Translations under genes and position numbers: made by a program
Notes under the pieces: model-generated
The model's input: the letters and a program-made list of their open reading frames with translations, nothing else
What the model was told of the DNA's origin: nothing
Database searches by the model: none
In this document: positions 44,869-54,357 of the stretch, in pieces
Layout of the letters: each line of letters opens with the position of its first letter
How positions within the stretch are numbered: position 1 is the stretch's first letter
NCBI GenBank assembly: GCA_030849065.1
Contig: JASAON010001630.1
Location: 1-64,000 of the forward strand
Reading direction: 5' to 3'
Length of the DNA stretch: 64,000 nucleotides
Origin: Jaenimonas drosophilae
Taxonomy: Eukaryota > Euglenozoa > Kinetoplastea > Trypanosomatida > Trypanosomatidae

Positions 44869-46857
44869 TCAGGACGTGGATGGTGAGGGGGAAGAGAAGG
44901 CGGCGGAGGAATTATCGGCCGCCTGCATGATCTCATCCACCTTGGCGGATAAATCAACCACCTCAGCCACACGATCAGCACCAACCATATGGATCTTGAT
45001 CACAGACTCCGACGGAATCGCAATCTGGTAGGCATTCTGGGGAGCAACGGCCTTATCCTCTGCGGACACAAAGTAGGAGTAGAGGCCCTGGAGAAGATGC
45101 AGGTGAGAGACCACCAACACCGGCGTGGAGCTCGCCTGGATGTCGTGGATGTGGGGCTCCAGACGTCCGTTGAAGACTTGATGAATGCACTCACCGTTTG
45201 GCCACGCGGTGTAGTAGGGATCTGCCTCCATCGTCTGGAGTGTGCTCGGCATCGTTTGCCGCACGTAGGACATGAGCTGCCCTTCGCAGTCGCCATGATT
45301 CACGTCATCGAGAGTGGGGAAGTAGGAAACACGGCAGTGAAGTGGGAATTGGTCCACCTCCTCCATCTGAAGATCCTCCTCCGCCAACGACTGCGTTGAT
45401 GCATCGGCAAAGGGCTGAACGGTTTGTGTGGCGCGCTTCAAGCAGCTGCTGAAGACGGTCAGGGCTGTGGTGGGATCAATTTCACCGCGGAAGTAGCTCA
45501 TCAACACGCGGCTGTAGGCCTCACCGCGCTCAGTGAGCCGTGAGTTGCCGCCAAGTCGGCCAGCCAGCATATCAGCGTATTCCCCTGGTCTCGTGAGGTA
45601 CAAGTTCTTCGGGCTGGAGCTGAGGTTGTGCAGCATGTAGGCCAGACGTGATGGCATCCAGCCAGAGATCATGTTAAGAGAGTAGGTCGTGTTGTCCTCG
45701 ACGCGGATGTACGAGAGCTCGGAATCGGTGATGGGGTTGAGGGTGGCGTAGACGGATTCATGCTGGGCAATGAGATGGTAGTAGTCCTCCACGAAGGTGG
45801 GCGGGGCCTTGGCCTTGAGCGCATCCCGTGCTCGAAGGACATGCTGATGCACCACCTGCACATTATTGCAGATGATCTCCACGAAAATAACACGGCTCAT
45901 CTTGATGCGCTTTGTATCCTTGATGCAGCGCAACAGCGCCTGTCGGCGTGCTGGTGTGCCATTGGTTCCGTCGAGGATGGCCACTCCGCCCGTCTTGTGT
46001 ACGTAGCGCGTCATGTCCGCCGCGATCTCCGCCGCCACGCGCTGCTCCACCTCGGCGGAGGTTATCCCACCCATCGTGGCCGCCAGCGGCGAGCCCACAC
46101 GGCGATCGGCCTTCCGCCGATACACTTGGTGCGAGAAGATGGAGCAGCTGAGGCCGTTCCACTGAAAGTAGCGCTGAATTTGCTCAGAAATATAACTTTT
46201 CCCGCGTCCTGGCAGACCAATCATCACGACGATCATCGCCCCAACCATTGGCTGGGGGATGGACGAGAAGTCGGGCTGGTGCTGCGAGGCCGGTGAGGAC
46301 GTGGCGGAGCTGCCGTGGCTTTCGAAGGAATCCATGAGTGAGTCGGTGCGTGCTTGGTTGTTGCTGTTTTGGAGCAGCCGAGCAACCTCGTGGTAGCCGC
46401 ACTCCTCCGCCAGCTGGCTCGCCGTGCGGCCCTCGCGGTCCGTGATGGTGGTATCAGCCCCACTCTCCAAGAGGAGATGCACCACGCTTGCGTGGCCATT
46501 CATGCTGGCGATGTGGAGCAGAGGACGATCATCGTAGTCCTGCGTGTTAGGATCGATGCCCCCATGGAGCAGCAGCCGAACACCGACGGCATCGCCCGAC
46601 GCACACATCTGGCAGAGCTGCACAATGATCATGTGACGGAGAGATGGGTCGGAGGTGGGAGCCAATGCCGAATGGTCGCCGTCTGTCACTCCATCAGAAA
46701 ACGCTGAGTTGTGCTCCGACTCTCGTAGCACTTTGAGCTGTGCGTCAATACGACCCAGTTCCTCATGAAGAATGGCCATTTTTTGGTATGATGTTGTCTT
46801 TGATCTGCGTTTTCGGGTATCAGCCCCACCACTCGTTGCGAGCGGATCGCTCGGCAT
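44869..46857 (-). CDS. PFK-2/FBPase-2 with N-terminal ankyrin repeats; bisphosphatase site degenerate
   Basis: The 662-residue protein has three parts. Residues about 80-172 form ankyrin repeats (RPLLHIASMNGHASVVHLLL). Residues about 205-410 are 6-phosphofructo-2-kinase with the P-loop IGLPGRGKSY (214-221) and the DGTNGTPARR block. The remainder has the phosphoglycerate-mutase-like bisphosphatase fold. In that half, the active-site RHGE motif reads RPGEY (Pro424), so the nucleophilic His is missing, and the second His motif reads VVSHLHLLQ. The kinase is expected to make fructose 2,6-bisphosphate (an allosteric signal, on pyruvate kinase in kinetoplastids), while the phosphatase half is probably inactive. 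The start ATG is at 46857. The ankyrin fusion is known in trypanosomatid homologues. Confidence 0.93.
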   Translation of the reverse strand: MPSDPLATSGGADTRKRRSKTTSYQKMAILHEELGRIDAQLKVLRESEHNSAFSDGVTDGDHSALAPTSDPSLRHMIIVQLCQMCASGDAVGVRLLLHGGIDPNTQDYDDRPLLHIASMNGHASVVHLLLESGADTTITDREGRTASQLAEECGYHEVARLLQNSNNQARTDSLMDSFESHGSSATSSPASQHQPDFSSIPQPMVGAMIVVMIGLPGRGKSYISEQIQRYFQWNGLSCSIFSHQVYRRKADRRVGSPLAATMGGITSAEVEQRVAAEIAADMTRYVHKTGGVAILDGTNGTPARRQALLRCIKDTKRIKMSRVIFVEIICNNVQVVHQHVLRARDALKAKAPPTFVEDYYHLIAQHESVYATLNPITDSELSYIRVEDNTTYSLNMISGWMPSRLAYMLHNLSSSPKNLYLTRPGEYADMLAGRLGGNSRLTERGEAYSRVLMSYFRGEIDPTTALTVFSSCLKRATQTVQPFADASTQSLAEEDLQMEEVDQFPLHCRVSYFPTLDDVNHGDCEGQLMSYVRQTMPSTLQTMEADPYYTAWPNGECIHQVFNGRLEPHIHDIQASSTPVLVVSHLHLLQGLYSYFVSAEDKAVAPQNAYQIAIPSESVIKIHMVGADRVAEVVDLSAKVDEIMQAADNSSAAFSSPSPSTS

Positions 46858-47226
46858 GACGCAGCTACTAAATCAATCCAGAAACAATAGAGAAGAAAAA
46901 CGATAGTGCGCTGCTGCTGCAACAAGGGAATACACCTACAGCACAGAGATAGAGATAGAAGACAAGGACGAGGAGGGGTGAGATCTCTTTTGGGCAGTGG
47001 CGTATCATCAATTTGGTACGCGTGGGGGTGACGATACAGCAGCGCCGCGAGGACGGTGGCACTGTTCTTCAGAAAGAACTCTGTGGAGGCGAGCGATCGG
47101 CCACTTAGAGACCTGATCATCGATAGAGATGGAATATCACAGGACGATGGCGTTGCCAAGGAAGATGATTGATGATTGAAGGGGTTGTGTGTTGTTGTCT
47201 TGTATTGTGTACGTATCTATACGTCT
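46858..47226. other. Intergenic region with PFK-2 pyrimidine tract
   Basis: The tract lies at about 46940-46975 (minus strand CTTGTCTTCTATCTCTATCT, then a GTAG). A coding-looking stretch read from an ATG at 47120 overlaps the PFK-2 N-terminus in another frame; I do not accept it as a gene. Confidence 0.4.
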
Positions 47227-48117
47227 TTATAGCATGCCAACGCTGAACTTAAAGCCCTTGAGGGTGTTGCGGAGGAGCATGGCGATGGTCATGGGGCCCA
47301 CACCACCAGGAACGGGGGAAATGAAGGCAGCGCGCTCCGCTGCGGCGGAAAAGCACACATCACCTGCCAGACGATACCCTGCCTTCTTGGATGGATCATC
47401 CACGGGTGTTGTTCCGACGTCAATCACGGCAGCTCCCATCTTGATCCATTCGCCCTTGACGAAGTCGGGCTTCCCCATCGCGGATACAACAATATCAGAC
47501 TCGCCAACAATTGTGGCGATGTCTGCGGGTGTTGTGGCCGAGTGTACCGTCGTTACGGTTGCGTTGTGGTGCATCAAAAGAGCCGAAACAGGGGCACCAA
47601 CAATGTTGCTTCGGCCGAGAACCACGGCGCGCTTGCCAGAGATCTGAATGCCACTGCGGGTGAGGAGCTCAATCACCCCAGCTGGTGTGCAGGGAAGAAA
47701 CAAAGGATTGCATCCCTTGGAGTGTAGAAGGCCAACATTGATGGGCAGGAGGGCATCCGCATCCTTCTTGGTGGAGATACAGTTCAACGCGCGGTGTTCG
47801 TCAATGTGGGCGGGAAGTGGGAGTTGCACAATGATTCCGTGGCAGTCGGGGTTGTCATTGAGCTTCTGAATCTCCTCCTCCAGGCCATCTTGGGTGATGT
47901 CCTCGGGGAGTTCAACGTCGAAGCTGTTGAAGCCGCACTCACCGGCGGCCTTGTGCTTCAGACGTACGTAGGTCTGGGAGTCCTTACGCGTTCCAACAAG
48001 AACAGCGGCGAGACCTGGAACACGGTTGTAGCGCGCCTTGAGCTCGGCCACCTCTGCCTTCATCTCTCCACGAATGGCCTCGGCGATCGCCTTTCCATCA
48101 ATGATTTGTGCTGGCAT
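47227..48117 (-). CDS. FolD: Methylenetetrahydrofolate dehydrogenase/cyclohydrolase (FolD)
   Basis: The 296-residue bifunctional enzyme interconverts 5,10-methylene-, methenyl- and 10-formyl-tetrahydrofolate. The catalytic Lys lies in SQTYVRLKHKAAGECG, the dinucleotide site in AVVLGRSNIVGAPVSALLM, and the C-terminal signature is PVPGGVGPMTIAMLLRNTL. Other family text is GIIVQLPLPAHIDEHRALN and PCTPAGVIELL. The length is that of single-domain FolD. The start is the ATG at 48117 (MPAQIIDGKAIAEA); a longer open frame upstream has no homology and overlaps a pyrimidine-rich leader. It connects with GLDC through one-carbon metabolism. No targeting signal is clear, so it is probably cytosolic. Confidence 0.95.
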   Translation of the reverse strand: MPAQIIDGKAIAEAIRGEMKAEVAELKARYNRVPGLAAVLVGTRKDSQTYVRLKHKAAGECGFNSFDVELPEDITQDGLEEEIQKLNDNPDCHGIIVQLPLPAHIDEHRALNCISTKKDADALLPINVGLLHSKGCNPLFLPCTPAGVIELLTRSGIQISGKRAVVLGRSNIVGAPVSALLMHHNATVTTVHSATTPADIATIVGESDIVVSAMGKPDFVKGEWIKMGAAVIDVGTTPVDDPSKKAGYRLAGDVCFSAAAERAAFISPVPGGVGPMTIAMLLRNTLKGFKFSVGML

Positions 48118-48773
48118 AATAATGCTGTTTGGGTGGAGCGATTGGATCTCCGCAGAGAGAAGAACGAGAAAACAAAAAGAAGGTTGAAATTGATGGCAGA
48201 GTACGGTGCGATGATGGCACGCGACCTCCCAAGCCGCAGAAGACGCATTCCACGCGTGCGTGCATTCTGAAATGAAAACACTGAACTCTGCCGAGAGACC
48301 ATCCACGAGCCCGCACAGGTCGCGAGGTGGCCCTCGCCCGTGAGTGCGCCAAATCACAAAACGAACACAATGAAAACAAAAATGAGCTCTGTACTCGGCC
48401 GCTGCATGGCGGAGATGCAGGGAGCTCCATCATTCCACCTCTGCCACGGCTCTATTAGAATAAATGGCCTGGGTGTTGCCGGGAAGTGCATCCCCTACCG
48501 GTATGACCTCCTCATGCACATCTGCACGTGTGTTGTATGAGTGACGTACTGCCATACATGAGGATCAGGACGGCCTTGAATAGGGGGGGCTTACCTGTGT
48601 GCTGACGACGTGGCGGATGTCCTGTGTGGAGGCACACAACACATCTCTTCACGTCTTCGCATCTATTAACTGGACCTTCTATGGTTCCGCACAATCGGAG
48701 GCCAGACTCGGCATTCGAGCGTAGCGTTGCTCCAAACTTGTTGGCTCCATGCATGAAAACATCATCTTCTGGG
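48118..48773. other. Intergenic region
   Basis: Short frames only. A purine-rich plus-strand stretch at 48150-48185 gives a pyrimidine tract for FolD on the transcribed strand. A minus frame of 80 codons from the ATG at 48754 has Cys/His pairs but no recognisable family; I do not call it. Confidence 0.4.
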
Positions 48774-50228
48774 TCAATCACTACGAGCGTTGATGAATTC
48801 TTCGCAGTATGGAACGAACTGCATCTGGCTCACCCCACTGTAGTCCTTGCTGGCAAAGACCTTGAGCACAACGCCGCCAATCTTTTCATTGGGCCGGACC
48901 TGCTTCAAGGAGGCGATGGTCAGCTCCATGAGCCGGAGCACCTCCGATGATGGCCGGCCTGTGGGCACACCAGTAGTTACACAGCTGAGGAAGTAGGCTG
49001 CCGTGCCAAGCGTAGCGATGTTGTGTTCCGTGTAGAAGGTGTTGAGGGCCTGGACGGAGAGGATGTACTGCAGCAACGACATTTGCGTGTGCGTGGCTGC
49101 AGGAACTTGATCAGCAATGAGGGCCATGGCAACATCGTAGGACGTGACGGAATCCATCTTGAACTGCAGTCGCGTGGCCATCTCCTTCTCCAACATCAAG
49201 ATGCGATCGATACTAACACTGTGGTTGATGTACTCCACGAAGCGCCTCAAGGGAAGTTGGCCGACCTCCTCGCACTTGGAGGCAAGATAGAGGCCACTAC
49301 AAGCGAAGGCGAAGAGCTCTGCCTTCTCCACGGGCTGCATGGCGAGGTACCGGTCCGTCAAGGAAATGGCCAGGAAGAAGGTCTCCAAGCGCACATCGCA
49401 GCCACGCATCGATACAAACCAAAACTGAAGCAGAAACTCCCACATCATGCTGCGCAGGCACGGGGTGCATCCGCCGCTCGACGCACGGTAAATCGTCAGC
49501 GATCGCGTGGCCTCGCACCGCTCAATCAGCTCATCCACCACCGTCAAGTAGTGGCTTCCAGAGAACAAGCTCTTGCCGTTGCAGTTGAACTGGGCGTAGA
49601 GCACCTTCACATCCACGTAGAGCTGCGCCACATTGGTGCTGTTGGGCACCAGCGGCAGCTTCTGCGAGATTGCATCTTGAATTGGCCTTGGTAGCTGCTT
49701 CAGATACTGGTAGAAGGGCTCCGCGAGCACCTCCAGCTCTCCAAGGGCAATGGAGAGGAGGAGGAGGTCAAGGAAGTATTGTACGTGAAGGTCAAGGCCC
49801 TGCAGGTACTCCTGGCGCTTGGCCTGAAGGACAGACAGGATGCGCACACTCACCGGCACCCATGCACCATGCCAGCTACAAAAGAGAGGATTCAACGCCT
49901 GCTTCGTCTTGTCATCCATGCGTTCGAGCACATGATTGAAGTAAGCCTTCACGTCAAGTGAAGCGTGTCGTGTACGCTGCCGATGATACTCCTGCATGTT
50001 GCAGAACTCCAAACGCGCGAGGAGAGCCCGCAGCTTTGCTTGTGCTTCAGCAAAAGTGAGTTGCGGGAGTGGGGTGATCTCCGTCGAGGTGACTCCGCCG
50101 TCTCGCTGACAGAGGTCCACCGCCTGATGGCATGGCGTGAAGAGATAAATGCGGCGGTGGCCGGCGTAAGGAACACTGCAATTGCAGCTAATTCCACGCA
50201 TACTGTTCTTGGTGATAACTGCGGTCAT
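48774..50228 (-). CDS. Cyclin (mitotic A/B-type-like)
   Basis: The 484-residue protein has a cyclin box around residues 255-375: SMMWEFLLQFWFVSMRGCDV, RLETFFLAISLTDRYLAMQP, AFACSGLYLASKCEEVGQLP and LMLEKEMATRLQFKMDSVTS correspond to the helices MR.IL.DWL, ET...A....DR.L, L.G...L.IASK.EE and E..L...L.F of mitotic cyclins. A second, weaker cyclin fold (ALNTFYTEHNIATLGTAAYF) follows. The N-terminal 240 residues are helical and uncharacterised, with no obvious destruction box. The frame extends upstream only through TTG, so the ATG at 50228 is used. Confidence 0.83.
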   Translation of the reverse strand: MTAVITKNSMRGISCNCSVPYAGHRRIYLFTPCHQAVDLCQRDGGVTSTEITPLPQLTFAEAQAKLRALLARLEFCNMQEYHRQRTRHASLDVKAYFNHVLERMDDKTKQALNPLFCSWHGAWVPVSVRILSVLQAKRQEYLQGLDLHVQYFLDLLLLSIALGELEVLAEPFYQYLKQLPRPIQDAISQKLPLVPNSTNVAQLYVDVKVLYAQFNCNGKSLFSGSHYLTVVDELIERCEATRSLTIYRASSGGCTPCLRSMMWEFLLQFWFVSMRGCDVRLETFFLAISLTDRYLAMQPVEKAELFAFACSGLYLASKCEEVGQLPLRRFVEYINHSVSIDRILMLEKEMATRLQFKMDSVTSYDVAMALIADQVPAATHTQMSLLQYILSVQALNTFYTEHNIATLGTAAYFLSCVTTGVPTGRPSSEVLRLMELTIASLKQVRPNEKIGGVVLKVFASKDYSGVSQMQFVPYCEEFINARSD

Positions 50229-50386
50229 CCTGTCTGATATCGTCTTCAATGAGGCCTACCAACGTACAACAACTAAGTATTAGTACAGTAGAAAAAAAAA
50301 AAGATGATGATGGCAATGCATCCACCACAGAGTTGTGAGATCATGACTGACGGCGTTGATGTTGTTGTTGCTATTGTTCTTGCGTA

Positions 50387-51583
50387 TCAGAATGCAAAGT
50401 GGCTCACTTCCTCGACGTTGGCATCTACCGCATCACACCTCATCCTGAGCACCGCCTTGACATCTGCACGAAAGGGATTCGTGCCGGAGTGGTATGACTT
50501 GCCATCCAAGATCATGGATACGCCACTAACGACATCCCCGGGAAACTTCGTCACCTCCGCTTGCCCACGAAGTTGGCCATCCACGAGATACACCGCCGCG
50601 AGCATCTCCACGCCAAGACGCCGCTGTGTGCCAACGACCTTGAGCGCTTGGAAGTAGCCCTCCACCGAGCGGCCAATGAAACTAGCCGATGAGTTGGTGG
50701 ATGGGCTGCTATAGATCGAGTTCATCCGCTCGGACCACGCACAACTTGCGTCCAAGGGAAGCAGAGTCACCGGGATGCCGTGGCTGCCTTGGACGAGGTA
50801 CTTCGCCGCCAGTGGGTCAAAGAAGAAGTTTATCTCCGCGTTGTTGTTGGGGGAGTATACGCGCTGAGCATCAGCCACAGCAAAGAAGGTTCCACCCGCC
50901 ACGGTGAGCTCAGTGATGCGTTTGCGTAGGTCCGGATGTTCCTTGACAAAGTATGCGGCGTCTGTGGCAGGGCCCAACACCAAGAAGGAGGCAGAGCGCT
51001 TTGCCATCAACGATGCCAGTGGGGCATCGAAGTAGTCAGGCAGTGTGTCATTGAGCTGTTCCTTCACCGCCCCAAACATTGTATCAGCGGCAGCGAGTAG
51101 TGTTTCCTTCAGAACACGCTGGTAAGTGCAGGTGATGGGGATGGCGGCGGAGGAGGAGTCTGTTTGGTAGTTGATGCTCGCGACGAAGTCGGCGTCAATG
51201 GCAGCCACACTTTGGCCGTACGTCACTTGGAGCTCACGTTGAAGACCCTCCGCATGCAACAGATGCTCAAAGTAGCGCAGGTTGGTGTTTGCCGCAACAA
51301 GATTGCTCGACCAGCTATTCACGGTGAGGACAATCATTAGCACCTGTGCATCACGTCGTTGAAGCAGATAGCGCAGTGCCTGAACGCTGGAGGGCAGCAC
51401 CTCCATGAAGATCACGACGCCATGTTTGTCCTTCTTCTTGGTTGTGGTTCCACCAAAGGCGTAGATGACGAATATGAAGAGAAAGAGGACGAAGCACACC
51501 GACGCAACGATGCGCAGAATCTTGATTTTGCGTGGCTGCGGGTACGCGAGCCACGTATTGTAGCTTGACTGAACCTGATCCAT
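50387..51583 (-). CDS. Membrane-anchored nucleoside-hydrolase-like protein, probably not catalytic
   Basis: The 398-residue protein has one N-terminal transmembrane anchor (KILRIVASVCFVLFLFIFVI, about residues 20-42) followed by an inosine-uridine nucleoside hydrolase fold: FLVLGPATDAAYFVKEHPDL, RITELTVAGGTFFAV, NNNAEINFFFDPLAAKYLV and GIPVTLLPLDASCAWSERM. The hallmark N-terminal DxDxxxDD calcium site is missing; the corresponding text is GVVIFMEVLPSSVQAL, without Asp. Family members with an intact site cleave purine or pyrimidine nucleosides. Here ligand binding rather than hydrolysis seems likely, by inference. The start at 51583 (MDQVQSSYNTWLAY) follows a predicted acceptor at 51599-51598. 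Confidence 0.75.
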   Translation of the reverse strand: MDQVQSSYNTWLAYPQPRKIKILRIVASVCFVLFLFIFVIYAFGGTTTKKKDKHGVVIFMEVLPSSVQALRYLLQRRDAQVLMIVLTVNSWSSNLVAANTNLRYFEHLLHAEGLQRELQVTYGQSVAAIDADFVASINYQTDSSSAAIPITCTYQRVLKETLLAAADTMFGAVKEQLNDTLPDYFDAPLASLMAKRSASFLVLGPATDAAYFVKEHPDLRKRITELTVAGGTFFAVADAQRVYSPNNNAEINFFFDPLAAKYLVQGSHGIPVTLLPLDASCAWSERMNSIYSSPSTNSSASFIGRSVEGYFQALKVVGTQRRLGVEMLAAVYLVDGQLRGQAEVTKFPGDVVSGVSMILDGKSYHSGTNPFRADVKAVLRMRCDAVDANVEEVSHFAF

Positions 51584-51597
51584 GGGCCTACAACAAC

Positions 51598-51625
51598 CTA
51601 GCAACGTAGCATGGGAAAAGAAGCA
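51598..51625 (-). promoter_or_regulatory. Predicted trans-splice acceptor of the nucleoside-hydrolase-like gene
   Basis: The minus strand reads TTGCTTCTTTTCCCATGCTA, then CGTTGCTAG, with the AG at 51599-51598, the first AG after the tract and 14 nt upstream of the ATG. Confidence 0.5.
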
Positions 51626-51771
51626 AGCAGCATATATGGTGGCGGTGTGTATTATCCATCTCGGCACCCTTGTGAAGGCGTGAAGCACCGCACATGCATG
51701 CATGAACCCGGTTCAAAGCGAAACAACTTGGCAACAACAGCTGAAACTGCCCGCATTGGGGATGCTCAATC

Positions 51772-54216
51772 TCAACTGGTGGAATCGGTGGATGAAAAGT
51801 GGCGCATGTGTTGGAGAAGTTGCTGATTTGGCACCAACAACGAACGGTGTTCCTTGCTTCGGATGTCAAGCACCTTCCCCACAGCGGTATGGAATCGTGT
51901 ATTGAGAAGAAGACAGTTCATACACACCTGAGCAATGAGCTCACGCTCATGCGCTGCATCTCCGATTGCCTTGTGCAGGAACTCATGAATAGAGTCAAGA
52001 TAGGTCCTCCAGTTTGCGTGGAAGTCCTCCGCACTTCGCTTCATTTGGTCGGGGGAGGTGTTGCCCTCCGCATGTGCCGCGGCATAGACGTCGCGCATGA
52101 AGAAGCGCAGAACATCTTCCAGCAGCTGTGTGTGGCACTTGTCATGAGCCTCGATAAGCACGCTGAGATTCCCACGATCACGTACGCTTGCGGCAGCTTC
52201 TCCGTCTCCCAGCACGGGGCACGAAGACAGCACCTGGAGGGCATGATGCAGGTTGTTGAGTACGAAGGAGCCCTTCCACGGTGCTGTTTGCGGCAGTTTG
52301 GCAATGAGGAGCTTCTCAATCTCCTCCAGAGAGTGAATGACCTCCACCGAGATGCGCGAGATGCTTCCCAGCACCACAGCGAAGCGGCTGGAGCTATCCG
52401 CTGCATCCACCTCCTTCTCTGCCTCAATCATCTTGAGCGCCTGAAGTCTGGTGATCTCGGTCATGGAGAGAACACCATCGCCTCCCTGCGCGTGGGCGAC
52501 GTCTTCCATCGACGAGATCCTCTCGCCTGATGTATCGCGTGTTGCAAGTTGAGGGGCCTCCAGCGAGGTACCTAGTGCGATGCTCATGATGGATCCAGCG
52601 AACTCCGCGAAGGACTTCGTCAGCGGATGCACAAAACTGAGTTGTTGTGCCGGAGGAAGATGCCCCATGCAAGTCATCTGGTCCGGGTAGCGCACACATC
52701 GCAGTGATACCAACTGCAGGTCCAGGTTTTTGTTGAAGGCAGGCCACAACTGCACCAACAGGGAATCAAACAAGCCATCCAGGCAGGAGAGCTTGCGGTC
52801 TTGGCGCATGAAGAGGCGGAACTCATGGCACATGCGAATGAGCAGCAACAGGCCATAGGTATCATACTGGGCATTTGTATTGACGGAGGTGTGTGGGCGC
52901 TCGTGGAGCAGCTGCCGCACACTGCCTGAGCTCTGCGTCAGAATCACCTCGGCGAGGTAGTCCACCACAAACTGCACCGTATCCTTGAAGACGCCAACAT
53001 AGACGCTCATATCGCCCGCGAAGAACTCAAAGGTGAAGAGGTACTCGTGCGAGACCACATCACACAGGAGCACCAATACCGACCGAAAGGTCTCCTCGTA
53101 CGAGTGGCGTTCATGTCTTGCCCGCTGCATCGCTGGGATCAGTGGAGGATCAAATAGCCTTCCGAGGATGGCGCCACGCTCACCAAGGTGCCAGGCGGTG
53201 GAGGAACCACTCGAGGTGTCCGAGAGCTGGGGAAGCACATTGGCGTTGCGGGTAGGGGCGGAAGTTGTTGTGCGAAGCTCCAAGGCATTGCACACGAATA
53301 CATAGTCTTGGATGCGCTTGAGATACACAGCAGCGAGGATGGCAACGTATTCCTGCCGGAACTCGTGATAGAGCGCGCGGGCGATGCGGTAGGGCAGCAT
53401 GGCCTTGATGGAGGTCATATCCCTCGGACGAGCGGCGGCCCGATGCCGCAGCAGTGCAGGTGCCTGACGAAGAAACTGCACGTAAATGGCATACTCCCGC
53501 AGTGTGTTTTCCTGTTGGATGCACACGTTGGTGTCCTTGATGGTGAGCACCATGATCTTCTTGGAGAGGAAGGCCTTCATCTTGATGCATGCGAACATGG
53601 TTAGATGATCCAGCGTTCCCATTCCATCCGTAAACACTTTGCAATCCTGCAGCGAAACGCGCACCTCGCGGGTGGAGGAGTCTGCCGGGCCCCCATCGGT
53701 TGGACTGGACGAGAAGTCCGTCGCCGAGGTGCCGCGTCGGCAGTGGAGGAACTTGAGAAGCTCCACCACACTCAGCTTGAATTGTGGTCCGAGCTGCTCG
53801 GCGTTGGATTGCGTGAGCACCTGCACCACCTCTGGGGGAACCACCAATTGTGCCACTGCTCCCCACAGAACCTTCTCCGCAACCCGCGTGTTATTCAGAC
53901 TTGTTCCAATCTGAAGAAGTGAGTGCCGCACTTCGCCAATGTCGTTGTGAATCTTGGCAAGTTGCCGCACAAAAGACTCCAGGACGGCCTCAATCTCCTG
54001 CAGCGTTGCCACGCTCTCATGAAGCGTGCCGTAGAGGGTTGATACAGCATCTGCGTGACGCCCCAAGAAGGCCTGCACAAAGTCATTGCAAATGGCGTGG
54101 AGATTGTCTTGGGGCTGATCTGCGCGCAGTGCATCGTCGGCAAGGGCGTCCTTGAGCCACGCCTCATCCAAGGCGATGGTGCTCAGATCAGCCAAGTCAT
54201 AGGCCACTCCGTCCAT
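51772..54216 (-). CDS. VPS52: VPS52, GARP tethering-complex subunit
   Basis: The 814-residue protein belongs to the Vps52/Sac2 family. GARP (VPS51-54) tethers endosome-derived vesicles at the trans-Golgi. The N-terminal coiled coil (TLHESVATLQEIEAVLESFV, RQLAKIHNDIGEVRHSLLQI) is typical of CATCHR-type tethers, followed by VAEKVLWGAVAQLVVPPEVV and the conserved block YAIYVQFLRQAPALLRHRAA. Family text continues: DVVSHEYLFTFEFFAG, LLLIRMCHEFRLFMRQDR. The length is near yeast and human Vps52 (641-723), with extra Ser-rich linkers. The start ATG is at 54216, with a clear pyrimidine tract and TGTAG acceptor just upstream. Confidence 0.87.
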   Translation of the reverse strand: MDGVAYDLADLSTIALDEAWLKDALADDALRADQPQDNLHAICNDFVQAFLGRHADAVSTLYGTLHESVATLQEIEAVLESFVRQLAKIHNDIGEVRHSLLQIGTSLNNTRVAEKVLWGAVAQLVVPPEVVQVLTQSNAEQLGPQFKLSVVELLKFLHCRRGTSATDFSSSPTDGGPADSSTREVRVSLQDCKVFTDGMGTLDHLTMFACIKMKAFLSKKIMVLTIKDTNVCIQQENTLREYAIYVQFLRQAPALLRHRAAARPRDMTSIKAMLPYRIARALYHEFRQEYVAILAAVYLKRIQDYVFVCNALELRTTTSAPTRNANVLPQLSDTSSGSSTAWHLGERGAILGRLFDPPLIPAMQRARHERHSYEETFRSVLVLLCDVVSHEYLFTFEFFAGDMSVYVGVFKDTVQFVVDYLAEVILTQSSGSVRQLLHERPHTSVNTNAQYDTYGLLLLIRMCHEFRLFMRQDRKLSCLDGLFDSLLVQLWPAFNKNLDLQLVSLRCVRYPDQMTCMGHLPPAQQLSFVHPLTKSFAEFAGSIMSIALGTSLEAPQLATRDTSGERISSMEDVAHAQGGDGVLSMTEITRLQALKMIEAEKEVDAADSSSRFAVVLGSISRISVEVIHSLEEIEKLLIAKLPQTAPWKGSFVLNNLHHALQVLSSCPVLGDGEAAASVRDRGNLSVLIEAHDKCHTQLLEDVLRFFMRDVYAAAHAEGNTSPDQMKRSAEDFHANWRTYLDSIHEFLHKAIGDAAHERELIAQVCMNCLLLNTRFHTAVGKVLDIRSKEHRSLLVPNQQLLQHMRHFSSTDSTS

Positions 54217-54357
54217 GGAGGGTATCGCTACATCAACAGGAAAAATAGGAAGAGAGAAATGTAAGCTCAGAAAAGCACATCACGTTTAAGCATCAGAGCA
54301 AAGAGTAGGAATGCATGAGCTCAACACAAGTATGAGATGTGGCAGCAGAATCCCCCA

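Noticed and set aside
46686..47120. Minus-strand frame from the ATG at 47120 that begins like a small mitochondrial protein.
   Set aside because: It runs through the pyrimidine tract and AG acceptor of PFK-2 and overlaps its coding region out of frame; no stop or homology defines a sensible product.
48512..48754. 80-codon minus-strand frame with several Cys and His downstream of the cyclin gene.
   Set aside because: Cys/His spacing does not match a known finger, and the position fits the cyclin 3' UTR.
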